From: Verrucomicrobiaceae bacterium | Lineage (GTDB): Bacteria; Pseudomonadota; Gammaproteobacteria; Pseudomonadales; CAMLJR01 | Direction of reading: 5' to 3' | Assembly: GCA_028293825.1 (NCBI GenBank) | Contig: JAQGNY010000014.1 | Location: forward strand, 1-64,000 | Length of the DNA stretch: 64,000 nucleotides | In this document: piece after piece, positions 1 through 8,158 of the stretch | Numbering within the stretch: the first letter of the stretch is position 1 | Layout of the letters: the number at the start of each line of letters is the position of its first letter | Position numbers and translations under genes: made by a program | The notes under the pieces: model-generated | Seen by the model: the letters and a program-made list of their open reading frames with translations, nothing else | What the model was told of the DNA's origin: nothing | The model's database searches: none

Positions 1-634
1 TGGTTTGCAGCGCACTGCGAATAAATGAAACGCCGGTAAAAAGCCCTTTAATTCCGCCGAAAACCGCCAGCGCGACCAATGTGGAAGCAACCGAACCGCG
101 CAGCGCCTGCTGCGCGTCGTCGACTAAAAAATAGGCGCTCAGCGGAATTAAGCCACCGACGATGTAAGCGCTGGCTATGGTCAGCGCGCTTTTCCAGGCG
201 CGTCCGGGGATCGGTGCTTCCAACCCCAGCTCAAAGCGCATCATGAACTTAACCCAGTCGTCGGGACGACGGCGCAGCGAATCCACCACGCTCTCGCTTT
301 CCGCCGCGCTGAGACCATAGGTCTCGAAAATTTCACGTACTTCCTGCGCCTCCAAATCCGGGATCGCGCGAATCTCATGCTCTTCGCGTGCAAATTCACT
401 GCGGTAGTGTTGTGCCTCGCTGTGAGTGGCGAGATAGCCGCCCAATCCCATGGCGATGGAGCCTGCGACTATTTCGGCAACGCCGGCAGTCACGATCAAC
501 TGCGATTGCGCGATGGCACCGGTTAAGCCCGCCGCTAACGCAAATGGCACCGTTAACCCATCCGCCATGCCTATGACTACATCGCGCACGGCGTCGCCGG
601 CCATAAAGTGCTGTTCGGGATGGTGATCGGACAT
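1..634 (-). CDS. VIT/Ccc1-family iron/manganese transporter, 3' part cut off by window edge
   Basis: Reading leftward from the ATG at 632-634, an open frame of 211 codons runs off the window. The N-terminus (DAVRDVVIGMADGLTVPFAL) and the following AEIVAGSIAMGLGGYLA segment are typical of the VIT1/CCC1 family, which moves Fe2+/Mn2+ across membranes. A hydrophilic acidic segment (about residues 80-130, with HEIRAIPDLEAQEVREIF) corresponds to the cytoplasmic metal-binding region of the family. Two further hydrophobic segments follow (ALTIASAYIVGGLIPLSAYF and the VALAVFGGIKGLF segment). The last helix lies outside the window. The family call is firm; the metal is inferred. Confidence 0.85.
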   Translation of the reverse strand, partial: MSDHHPEQHFMAGDAVRDVVIGMADGLTVPFALAAGLTGAIAQSQLIVTAGVAEIVAGSIAMGLGGYLATHSEAQHYRSEFAREEHEIRAIPDLEAQEVREIFETYGLSAAESESVVDSLRRRPDDWVKFMMRFELGLEAPIPGRAWKSALTIASAYIVGGLIPLSAYFLVDDAQQALRGSVASTLVALAVFGGIKGLFTGVSFIRSALQT

Positions 635-903
635 GGCGGGGCTCTTTTTGTTAAGAATTAAATTATCAAATCAATCGATCGAAAAACTAAACCGCTGAAA
701 ATCTAAGTCGGTATGCGAGTTGCATTTCATCATAGCGGCAGCTCGCGCAATTTGTCAGAGCGAAATTTATTCGAGCAGGCCTTTAGCGCACGCTCTTTGA
801 AAAATGCCGATTGTTTTTTCGCGTATCGTTTACTTGAAAAAGCACACACGCACTGCTTACCATTTGCGGCCCGAAGAGGTTGCCCAGGAAATTGATCGCA
901 ACG

Positions 904-2364
904 ATGTCTTTCTCTGCACAGGTAGTGCGTCGCATTCTGGCGCTGGCAATCATTTTTTTAAGCGGCTGGATCTGGACTAGGCACAGCGACGTGATCCAGC
1001 TGATCGTGCTGCAGCGTCCGGTTTTATTTGGCCGCTATTCGCAGGGCCATTTCGGTAGTCTGTTGATCGCTACACCAGCCTTGTGGGCGATTGCCTCAGC
1101 GCTGTGGACGAAGCGCCCGCTCGGCCCGTCGCTCGCCAACAGCGCCATCGGCATTACCACGACAGTGCTGGCCATTCTTGTCATCACCTACCTTGCGCAT
1201 TTTTTTCATCGCGCACCGCTGTATGTTGAAACCGCGATGCCTACGGGGAAAAACTATTCAATGCAATTGGCAGGATCCGTGCGCCGACGCCCACCGAATC
1301 AAACTTACGAGCTGCTCTTTCGCGATATTCCCGAACAGGTGCGCTCATATCCCGACGCGCCGCCCGGCTACAACGAGTCGACGATTCGTTTAACCACCGA
1401 CGCTAATGGTTTTCGCAATCCAACGGTTAAAAAACATTACGACATCGTGGCGGTTGGCGATTCGTTCGTTGCCGGCTCGAACGTATCGGACGATCAAACC
1501 TGGACGCATTTGCTCGGGCAGGCAATTGACCGCGATATTTACAATCTCGGCGTGGGCGGCAGTGGGCCGCCGACGTACATGAGCAATTACGTTTACTTCG
1601 GCCTCAATTTAACGCCGCGCGTAGCGCTGTTTATGATTTACGAAGGCAACGATTTTAAAGAGAACGTGGTGCTGACCGATCCACTGCCACCGACAGTGGC
1701 GGAGCGCATCGACGAGCACTTTGAAAACGCAATGAATTCATCGCCAGTGCGGTTGGGATTGCAACGGTTATCGCACGATTTACTGGAGTATTTAGGCGCG
1801 ACCCGACCGGTACCCGGCTACGCGGAAAAGCTCGGATTTATGCCGATAAAACTCGTTACCGCCGAGCACACGATGTATTACAGCTTCGATCCGAAACGGG
1901 TGATTTATCTGAATTACAGCGCGGAGGCTTTCGCCGCCTCACCGGAGTGGAAAGCGACAGCGAATATCCTCGGGCAAATTATAAAAATCAGCCGCGACAA
2001 TAATATTTTGCCGTTATTTATTTACGCACCCAGCGCACCGCATGTCGTGTTGCCGCTCGTTAAAGATAATATTCCGGCTGAGCAGCTGCGCTATTTCGTC
2101 AGTCTAAAAAATAAAAATATTCCCGCTGCCGATGTATTTAAACAGCAGGTATTCGCCAACTTAGACAGTGAACAAAATGTCGTGCTCGATTTTTGTCGCG
2201 CGCAAAAAATCGATTGCCTTGCGCTGACCGATGTCTTGCGCGCAGCGACAGTCAGCGGCAAGCAAACTTATTTCAGCTACGATCAACATTGGACGCCGGA
2301 CGGCAATGCAGTTGCCGCAAAGGCGATTGAACACTTCCTGCGCGAGAAAAATGTACTGAATTAA
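904..2364 (+). CDS. Membrane-anchored SGNH/GDSL-family hydrolase
   Basis: The protein has 486 residues from the ATG at 904; a TTG at 880 would add eight. The first ~100 residues carry three hydrophobic segments. A periplasmic SGNH domain follows. Block I is VAVGDSFVAG (nucleophile Ser about 187), then YNLGVGGSGPP (Gly block), YEGNDF (Asn block) and, near the C-terminus, SYDQHWTPDG, which supplies the Asp/His pair. Relatives include O-acyl esterases and polysaccharide O-acetyl-handling proteins of the AlgX/DltD kind. It is convergent with murI and lies one gene beyond the carbamoyltransferase/SxtJ/DUF5989 set, with which such hydrolases often cluster. The substrate cannot be read from sequence. 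Confidence 0.8.
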   Translation: MSFSAQVVRRILALAIIFLSGWIWTRHSDVIQLIVLQRPVLFGRYSQGHFGSLLIATPALWAIASALWTKRPLGPSLANSAIGITTTVLAILVITYLAHFFHRAPLYVETAMPTGKNYSMQLAGSVRRRPPNQTYELLFRDIPEQVRSYPDAPPGYNESTIRLTTDANGFRNPTVKKHYDIVAVGDSFVAGSNVSDDQTWTHLLGQAIDRDIYNLGVGGSGPPTYMSNYVYFGLNLTPRVALFMIYEGNDFKENVVLTDPLPPTVAERIDEHFENAMNSSPVRLGLQRLSHDLLEYLGATRPVPGYAEKLGFMPIKLVTAEHTMYYSFDPKRVIYLNYSAEAFAASPEWKATANILGQIIKISRDNNILPLFIYAPSAPHVVLPLVKDNIPAEQLRYFVSLKNKNIPAADVFKQQVFANLDSEQNVVLDFCRAQKIDCLALTDVLRAATVSGKQTYFSYDQHWTPDGNAVAAKAIEHFLREKNVLN

Positions 2365-2377
2365 AATTGCTGATGCC

Positions 2378-3205
2378 TCAAGGCAACGCATGCACGATGG
2401 CATCATCGCGCCAGAGCTGGCGAATTACCGATTGCACTGTAGCAATGTCTCCGCTACTCCAAAACGATTCTGTACCGATGTGCACCACACCGTTATTTTC
2501 TGCGTCGCCGGCTATCGCATCGCTCAATAAATTCTGCTGTTCGAGCCGGCGCTTCAGCTCGCGCGCCACCGCAGCACCGGTTTCGATAATGGCGATATCG
2601 GCACTGACCAATGACGCAATTTGCTCGCGCAAAAATGGATAGTGTGTGCACCCCAAGACGATGGTATCGGCACCGCGCTCCAATAGTGGCTGCAAATAAC
2701 GTTGCAGTAATTCACTCGTTGCCGTACTTGATAAATCGTTCGCTTCGATGGCTTCGACCAAGCCCGGACACGGCTGCGTAATAACTTCGGCATTTACCGC
2801 ATAGCGATTAATCAGCGAGAAAAATCGCGCGCTCTCCAATGTTCCCGCCGTCGCCAATACGCCGATAATTTTACTGCGCGAAAATTCAACCGCCGGCTTG
2901 ATACCCGGCTCCATCGCTATAACGGGAACCGAATAGCGCGCACGCAGCTCATTCACGGCAGCGGCAGTCGCCGTATTACACGCGACGACTAATGCCTTTA
3001 CTGGCTGCGCTGTTAAAAAATCACCAATTGCGAATGCCCGCGTGCGGATGAAGTCGGTATTACGCACACCGTATGGCGCATGACCGGAGTCGGCGATATA
3101 AAAAAAATCTTCAGCCGGCAACGCTGCACGCAAATGTTTCAACACCGATAGACCGCCGACGCCGGAATCGAAAACCCCGATCGGCAATTGCGCGCTTATT
3201 TGCAT
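2378..3205 (-). CDS. murI: Glutamate racemase
   Basis: This cytoplasmic cofactor-independent enzyme makes D-glutamate from L-glutamate for peptidoglycan stems. The N-terminus has GVFDSGVGGLSVL and DSGHAPYG. The two catalytic cysteines lie in VVACNTATA (Cys76) and LGCTHYPF (Cys186). At 275 residues it has normal family length. It sits just downstream of the DUF5989 gene on the same strand, with a 23-nt gap, so it may be read from the carbamoyltransferase operon. Its 3' end lies 13 nt from the convergent SGNH hydrolase gene, and I see no terminator between them. Confidence 0.95.
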   Translation of the reverse strand: MQISAQLPIGVFDSGVGGLSVLKHLRAALPAEDFFYIADSGHAPYGVRNTDFIRTRAFAIGDFLTAQPVKALVVACNTATAAAVNELRARYSVPVIAMEPGIKPAVEFSRSKIIGVLATAGTLESARFFSLINRYAVNAEVITQPCPGLVEAIEANDLSSTATSELLQRYLQPLLERGADTIVLGCTHYPFLREQIASLVSADIAIIETGAAVARELKRRLEQQNLLSDAIAGDAENNGVVHIGTESFWSSGDIATVQSVIRQLWRDDAIVHALP

Positions 3206-3228
3206 GACATCGGCACGTTAAGCATTAA

Positions 3229-3381
3229 TTAGAACAGCGTATAAATAAATGGAGCGATGGCCGAACCCTGACCAAGCACAATCAATGCGCCCAGTAACAA
3301 CATAACCACGATCAACGGTGCCAACCAGATTTTTTTGCGCTTACCCATAAATCCGGCAATATCTTTGAGCAAATCCCACAT
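3229..3381 (-). CDS. DUF5989 small membrane protein (50 aa)
   Basis: A short frame of 50 codons starts at the ATG 3379-3381, which overlaps the stop of the upstream SxtJ gene in a TAATG junction. The product begins MWDLLKDIAGFMGKRKKIW, has one hydrophobic helix (LAPLIVVMLLLGALIVL) and ends IAPFIYTLF. This matches the DUF5989 family, small single-pass proteins typically found directly after an SxtJ-family gene and a carbamoyltransferase. The translational coupling supports it being real despite its size. No molecular function is known; a membrane-partner role for the carbamoyltransferase set is inference. Confidence 0.8.
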   Translation of the reverse strand: MWDLLKDIAGFMGKRKKIWLAPLIVVMLLLGALIVLGQGSAIAPFIYTLF

Positions 3382-3815
3382 TAGTACGGCTTCTCCATAT
3401 CTTCTTTGGCGTATTGCTGACTGGCAACACGATACGATGGCGCACTTTTCAATAGCTTGCGCGAGAGAAAATCTTTACCGGCAATCCGCAATATCCAAGC
3501 GACCGGCGTCAGAATCACGAAAAAAAATACGCCCATGATAATGCGCGTATTAATAAAACCCATTACCGCGCCGAATTTCATCCACACGATATATAACGGG
3601 CGCAACGCTGCCGGAATCGCCGCTGCCAGCAGCGTAATTGGCACCGCAAGATAAAATGGCCACAGCGGTACCGGATGCGCTTTCAACCACGGCAACAATC
3701 CGCTGAACAGCACAACCAGAATTGCTGAAAAAACAAATCCGAATTTACGCAACTCGGTTTTATTCAAGACTGAAGAATTCTTCAGCGAAGCGCCTTCAGA
3801 TAACGATGTTTGCAT
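3381..3815 (-). CDS. SxtJ-family membrane protein
   Basis: The product has 144 residues with hydrophobic segments at about 25-43, 52-75 and 85-110 (the last is IIMGVFFFVILTPVAWILRI), and a C-terminal charged tail ending in YAKEDMEKPY. The pattern and context match the SxtJ family, named from saxitoxin clusters but widespread beside NodU/CmcH carbamoyltransferases. The start lies 2 nt after the carbamoyltransferase stop, and the stop overlaps the DUF5989 start, so the three genes form a tight operon. Biochemical function is unknown. Confidence 0.8.
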   Translation of the reverse strand: MQTSLSEGASLKNSSVLNKTELRKFGFVFSAILVVLFSGLLPWLKAHPVPLWPFYLAVPITLLAAAIPAALRPLYIVWMKFGAVMGFINTRIIMGVFFFVILTPVAWILRIAGKDFLSRKLLKSAPSYRVASQQYAKEDMEKPY

Positions 3816-3817
3816 AA

Positions 3818-5677
3818 TCAGTCCAACTCAAATTCGTTTTGCCAGTTGTCTTTTTCTTCCCACAACGGCTGTTCCTGTTTATACAAAATAATATTTTCCA
3901 ATACCAGACAATCCATTTCCGTGCGCATAAAACAACGGTATGCATCTTCCGGCGTACACACAATGGGCTCGCCGCGCACATTAAATGACGTATTAACCAA
4001 TACTGGGCAGCCGGTTTTTTCTTCGAATGCATCGAGCAATTGATAAAAACGCGGATTAGTATCGGCATGCACGGTTTGAATACGCGCGGAATAATCCACA
4101 TGCGTGACGGCAGGAATTTGCGAACGCGGCACATTCAATTTCTCAATGCCGAACAATTGCCGCTGTTCCGGCGTCATGTCGATACGCTTTTCTTCGTGTA
4201 TCGGCGCGACGATAAGCATGTAAGGGCTATCACCGCTATGCTCGAACCATTCACCCACGCGCTCGGCTTTAATTGCTGGCGCGAACGGACGAAACGATTC
4301 GCGGTATTTAATTTTCAAATTCATTATCGACTGCATTTTCGCACTGCGCGGATCGCCAATAATCGAGCGCCCGCCGAGTGCGCGCGGGCCAAATTCCATA
4401 CGCCCTTGAAACCAGCCGACCACTTTGTCGCCGGCCAGTACCGTACTTAATTCATCGAAAAATTGCGCATCGTCGAGTTTTTTGTAGGGCGCTTTAATAC
4501 CGTCCAAATAGTCGCAGATGCTGTTCGACGAAAACCACGGGCCGAGATAACTGCCTTGCATAAAATCGCCAGTCGAACTTTGCGCCGCCGAAGTATCGCG
4601 CGCATTGCCCAGGTACTCATACCAAATTGCCAATGCCGCACCGAGCGCACCACCGGCATCTCCCGCCGCCGGTTGAATCCAAATATTTTTGAATGGGCCT
4701 TCACGCAGCAACCGCCCATTCGCCACACAATTTAATGCGACACCACCGGCGAGACACAAACTGTCCACTTTCAATTCGCGGTGCACGGTATGCGCGAGCT
4801 TTAATACTATTTCTTCGGTGACCACTTGAATCGAAGCGGCAATATCCATTTCGCGTTGCGTTAATGGACTTTCCGGTTGGCGTGCGGGACCACCGAATAA
4901 ATCGGCAAATTTTTGATTGGTCATGGTCAGACCGGTAGCGTAGTTGAAATAATCCATATCCAACCGAAACGTGCCGTCGTCTTTTAAATCGAGCAGATTA
5001 TCGAAAATCAGATCGACATATTTAGGCTCGCCATAGGGCGCCAGCCCCATTAATTTATATTCGCCGGAATTAACCTTAAAACCGGTGTAATACGTAAAGG
5101 CGGAATACAACAATCCGAGCGAATGCGGAAAATTGATTTCCCATTGCGGCGTTAATTTATTGCCCTCACCCAGCCACACGCTACTCGTCGCCCATTCGCC
5201 GACACCGTCGAGACACATCACCGCGGCATCTTGAAACGGACTCGGAAAAAAAGCGGACGCTGCGTGCGCCTGGTGGTGCTCTGTAAACAACAATTGCGGT
5301 AATTGTTTTTCGCTCAAGCCGCCGAGCGCCGCTAATTCTTTTTTCAGCGTTGCTTTTAAATACAGTTTTTCTTTCAGCCACACCGGCATCGATGCCAGAA
5401 ACGAGCCGATACCGCGCGGCGCATAGGCGAGGTACGTTTCGAGCAGCCGCTCGAATTTAATCAGGGGTTTATCGTAGAACACCACGTAATCGACATCGGC
5501 AAGCGTTGCTTGCGCCTCTTGCAGACAATACGCAATGGCCTGCGCGGGAAATGCCGCATCGTGTTTCTTGCGCGTAAATCGTTCTTCCTGCGCTGCCGCG
5601 ATGATTTCACCATCGCGTACCAGCGCTGCAGCACTGTCGTGATAAAAAGCGGACAGACCTAAAATTAACGCTCCCAC
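3818..5677 (-). CDS. NodU/CmcH-family O-carbamoyltransferase
   Basis: Members transfer a carbamoyl group from carbamoyl phosphate to a hydroxyl via a carbamoyl-adenylate. The N-terminal domain opens ILGLSAFYHDSAAALV and carries EERFTRKKHDAAFP and FTEHHQAHAASAFFPSPF. The C-terminal YrdC-like part has GWFQGRMEFGPRALGGRSI and PVLVNTSFNVRGEPIV. I favour the GTG start at 5675-5677 (619 aa) because family proteins begin right at ILG(L/I)SA and a GAGGG lies ten bases upstream. An ATG at 5725 would add a 16-residue extension. It heads the operon with the SxtJ and DUF5989 genes. The accepting molecule (polysaccharide, lipid or small molecule) is unknown. Confidence 0.88.
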   Translation of the reverse strand: MGALILGLSAFYHDSAAALVRDGEIIAAAQEERFTRKKHDAAFPAQAIAYCLQEAQATLADVDYVVFYDKPLIKFERLLETYLAYAPRGIGSFLASMPVWLKEKLYLKATLKKELAALGGLSEKQLPQLLFTEHHQAHAASAFFPSPFQDAAVMCLDGVGEWATSSVWLGEGNKLTPQWEINFPHSLGLLYSAFTYYTGFKVNSGEYKLMGLAPYGEPKYVDLIFDNLLDLKDDGTFRLDMDYFNYATGLTMTNQKFADLFGGPARQPESPLTQREMDIAASIQVVTEEIVLKLAHTVHRELKVDSLCLAGGVALNCVANGRLLREGPFKNIWIQPAAGDAGGALGAALAIWYEYLGNARDTSAAQSSTGDFMQGSYLGPWFSSNSICDYLDGIKAPYKKLDDAQFFDELSTVLAGDKVVGWFQGRMEFGPRALGGRSIIGDPRSAKMQSIMNLKIKYRESFRPFAPAIKAERVGEWFEHSGDSPYMLIVAPIHEEKRIDMTPEQRQLFGIEKLNVPRSQIPAVTHVDYSARIQTVHADTNPRFYQLLDAFEEKTGCPVLVNTSFNVRGEPIVCTPEDAYRCFMRTEMDCLVLENIILYKQEQPLWEEKDNWQNEFELD

Positions 5678-5805
5678 TGCTGGCTGGCCCTCAATCAAAA
5701 AGCGTATTTTACCCGCTCGATCCAAACCTGCCTATGCGAATATGCCTATAAAACACGATTGGATTGCGCGCGCCCTGCTCTGTGCAATAGACCTATCCAT
5801 AATGT

Positions 5806-5861
5806 ATTTGTTGCAATAGGAGTGGCATTTGTTGCAATGAGCCGCATTTATTGGAATGGGG
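5806..5861. repeat. Three tandem imperfect ~20-bp repeats (ATTTGTTGCAAT units)
   Basis: ATTTGTTGCAAT begins at 5806 and again at 5827. A variant, ATTTATTGGAAT, begins at 5846, giving spacings of 21 and 19 bp. A related TGCAATAG occurs at about 5783. The array lies in the 5678-5961 gap between the divergent carbamoyltransferase and the DUF883 operon, so a protein-binding array is possible. This is unproven. Confidence 0.5.
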
Positions 5862-5961
5862 TTACTTGGCAAAAGAAAAAGCGTAACTTAACGGCTGCTG
5901 TAGCCAAGCCCGCTGCAGCGCAAGGACTCTTTCTTTTCCACAGCAAGCAGGAGATCACAGC

Positions 5962-6330
5962 ATGAGCAGCGAAAATTCAGCCAATGGCACATCCGAACAT
6001 GTCGATAAGCTCGCAGACGACATCGAAGCCGAAGTTCATTCAACCACCGATGCGGCAGCGAAAATAGCGCATGAGCTTATTGATCGCGTGGCCCGCGTCG
6101 CGCGCGAATCCGAAGAGCGCATTCGCCAAACAGCAAGTAGCGCCGAATCGTCGCTGCAACAAACATTGAGCACCGCTCGTATTAAAAGCAGCGCAGCGGG
6201 CGACTCGGTAACTGATTTTGTGCGGCAGCATCCACTCGCGGCATTAAGCATCGCGTTTGGCAGCGGTGTTTTATTGTCCTATCTCACGCGCAGCAACGGC
6301 AGGGCGGACCGCAATGACCACGCCGACTGA
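5962..6330 (+). CDS. DUF883 / ElaB-YqjD-like membrane-anchored protein
   Basis: The product has 122 residues. Residues 10-90 are a charged, helical Ala-rich region with coiled-coil character. The C-terminus, RQHPLAALSIAFGSGVLLSYL, is the usual single C-terminal membrane anchor of ElaB/YqjD/DUF883 proteins. In E. coli these are RpoS-dependent inner-membrane proteins that associate with ribosomes in stationary phase. GCAGGAGATC just upstream is a good ribosome binding site. The stop overlaps the next gene, so elaB-like, yqjE-like and a third gene form an operon, as in E. coli yqjDEK. Confidence 0.8.
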   Translation: MSSENSANGTSEHVDKLADDIEAEVHSTTDAAAKIAHELIDRVARVARESEERIRQTASSAESSLQQTLSTARIKSSAAGDSVTDFVRQHPLAALSIAFGSGVLLSYLTRSNGRADRNDHAD

Positions 6331-6754
6331 AACGCGCGAGGACGAAGAAGCGCTGCCTGCGCTCGCGCAGGCATTGCAAGACTGGACCGCATCGCTGCGT
6401 ATTTTGCTGGATCGGTTATTTAAAATCGCGGTGTTGGAAACACGTCTTGCCGCGCTCAGCTTTGTATTAATTTTAATTATTGGCATCGCCAGTGGATTAT
6501 TACTGGCCAGCGCGTGGATCGCATTATTCGCCGCCATCGTTACCTGGTTTCACGCACTCGGCTTATCGTGGCCGATATCGTTGCTATTGATGGCCGGCAT
6601 AAATTTTTTTCTCGCGATTGTCGGCTGCTACGCCATCTATCGCATGAGCAACAATTTAATGTTTCGCGCAATTCGCAAATTTATTTTGGCAACGGAGATT
6701 CACGATGGCAACGCCGCTACAACTGCTGATCGGAACCAACAGCCTGCGCAATAG
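6314..6754 (+). CDS. YqjE-like phage-holin-family membrane protein
   Basis: I chose the ATG at 6314 (146 aa) over one at 6257: it overlaps the preceding stop by 17 nt, and the earlier start would read far into the DUF883 gene. After a polar acidic N-terminus there is an amphipathic helix, then two long hydrophobic helices at about residues 45-72 and 78-105. This is the layout of the YqjE/holin-X family. The homologue in E. coli lies directly after yqjD, as here. A holin role is only a family name; a stress-related membrane function is more likely. Confidence 0.75.
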   Translation: MTTPTETREDEEALPALAQALQDWTASLRILLDRLFKIAVLETRLAALSFVLILIIGIASGLLLASAWIALFAAIVTWFHALGLSWPISLLLMAGINFFLAIVGCYAIYRMSNNLMFRAIRKFILATEIHDGNAATTADRNQQPAQ

Positions 6755-7067
6755 GATTAAACATCAGGGTGCGCTGCTGCAAGACGATATCGTGCGTGTC
6801 AAAACGCAAACCGCTGTGTTAAAGCAAAGTGCCGTGCACTCTGCCGTGTCGCTACCGGGACTTGCGGCTTCCACTGCCGCCGGCTTTCTGGTGGGACGCA
6901 AATTATTTCAACCGAAAAAAACTTCGCATCACGCCTCAGCAGAAGGTGACGGTGAAAGTACAACGCACTCGGGGTGGTGGGAATTGTTGATGCCATTGGC
7001 AATCGGCTGGATTCGAGATTTTGCCATCGCGCAGTTGCATAATAAAAATGAACCACCGCCACAATAA
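6705..7067 (+). CDS. YqjK-position hypothetical membrane protein
   Basis: The product has 120 residues and overlaps the YqjE-like gene by 50 nt. The N-terminal 45 residues are basic and helical (NSLRNRIKHQGALLQDDIVRVK). A short hydrophobic Gly/Ala stretch follows (LPGLAASTAAGFLVGRKLF), and a second lies near the C-terminus (LLMPLAIGWIRDFAI). It occupies the position of yqjK, but sequence similarity to YqjK is not obvious by eye. No function is assigned. Confidence 0.6.
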   Translation: MATPLQLLIGTNSLRNRIKHQGALLQDDIVRVKTQTAVLKQSAVHSAVSLPGLAASTAAGFLVGRKLFQPKKTSHHASAEGDGESTTHSGWWELLMPLAIGWIRDFAIAQLHNKNEPPPQ

Positions 7068-7138
7068 CTTTTTAAAACTTTTAAACAAAATTAGAAAAAT
7101 AATCGCGCGTATCAACGCGCAAGCTTTCGGGGAAAACC

Positions 7139-8065
7139 ATGTCGCTGTTATCGAAACTAAAACCAAACGGAAAAAATGGCTTCGGTTATGGCTCCACGGC
7201 GGAAATGGTAACCGCTGGAATTTCACTAGTCGGAAAAACCATATTGGTCACAGGCTGCAACTCTGGATTGGGCTTTGAAACGATGCGCGTGCTGGCATTG
7301 CGCGGCGCGCATATTATCGGCACCGCGCGCACTGCGGCCAAAGCGATGGCAGCGACACGCTTGGTTCAAGGATTAACAACACCGCTTGCTTGCGAACTCG
7401 CCGATCCGCAATCGGTACGGGCATGCATCGCCAGCATAAAAGAAAAAGGCATTCGCCTCGATGCGATTATCGCGAACGCCGGCATTATGGCACTGCCAAA
7501 ATTAGAAACAGCCTTTGGCTACGAACTGCAATTTTTTACCAATCATGTCGGCCACTTTATTTTGGTGACGGGACTGCTCGATACGCTCACCGACAATGCG
7601 CGCGTTGTTATTCTCAGCAGCAGTGCGCACCAGCGCGCGCCGCAACAAGGAATTCAGTTCGACAATTTGGACGGCTCAAAAGGTTACGAAGCCTGGGCTT
7701 TTTATGGGCAATCGAAAATCGCTAATTTACTGTTTGCCAAAGAACTATCGCGGCGCTTTGCAGCGACCGGTAAAACCGCCAATGCCTGTCACCCCGGCGT
7801 CATCAAAACCAACCTCGGTCGCAATATAAATCCGCTGATCACCAATACGATTGGCCCGATTGCAAACGCACTACTGTTTAAAACGATTCCCGAAGGGGCG
7901 GCCACGCAATGTTATGCCGCGGTGAATCCCGGCGCGATCGGAATCAGCGGTGCTTACTTTGCCGATTGCAATGTCGCGGAATGTCGCGCAGATGCCAACG
8001 ATTCGGCGCTGGCTAAAAAACTGTGGGAACGAACCGAAGAAATTGTAGCTTCGCTTAAAATTTAA
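7139..8065 (+). CDS. Short-chain dehydrogenase/reductase
   Basis: This 308-residue classical SDR has the NAD(P)-binding motif TGCNSGLG at 38-45, the NAG motif at 113-115, Ser161/162 in VVILSSSAH and the catalytic Tyr189-x3-Lys193 in FYGQSKIAN. The general layout (N-terminal extension, YGQSKIANLLFAKEL, HPGVIKTNLGRN) resembles the retinol-dehydrogenase-like/WWOX group. GGGGAAAACC precedes the ATG as a ribosome binding site. It is a single gene whose substrate cannot be predicted. Confidence 0.85.
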   Translation: MSLLSKLKPNGKNGFGYGSTAEMVTAGISLVGKTILVTGCNSGLGFETMRVLALRGAHIIGTARTAAKAMAATRLVQGLTTPLACELADPQSVRACIASIKEKGIRLDAIIANAGIMALPKLETAFGYELQFFTNHVGHFILVTGLLDTLTDNARVVILSSSAHQRAPQQGIQFDNLDGSKGYEAWAFYGQSKIANLLFAKELSRRFAATGKTANACHPGVIKTNLGRNINPLITNTIGPIANALLFKTIPEGAATQCYAAVNPGAIGISGAYFADCNVAECRADANDSALAKKLWERTEEIVASLKI

Positions 8066-8158
8066 TTCACATGGATAAAAATAATTTCAAATGTGGGTTG
8101 CGAGCACCGAAATAAAATTGAAGCCAATATGAGTTATTGAAACCACTGACCACTCTTT

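Noticed and set aside
388-576. A 62-codon plus-strand open frame
   Set aside because: It runs antisense through the VIT transporter gene, has no family-like sequence and no ribosome binding site.
713-895. A 60-codon plus-strand open frame upstream of the SGNH hydrolase
   Set aside because: The translation is Cys/Arg-rich without a recognisable pattern and it overlaps the start region of the real gene.
5759-5965. A 68-codon frame ahead of the DUF883 gene
   Set aside because: It contains the tandem repeats and ribosome binding site of the next gene and has no coding signature.
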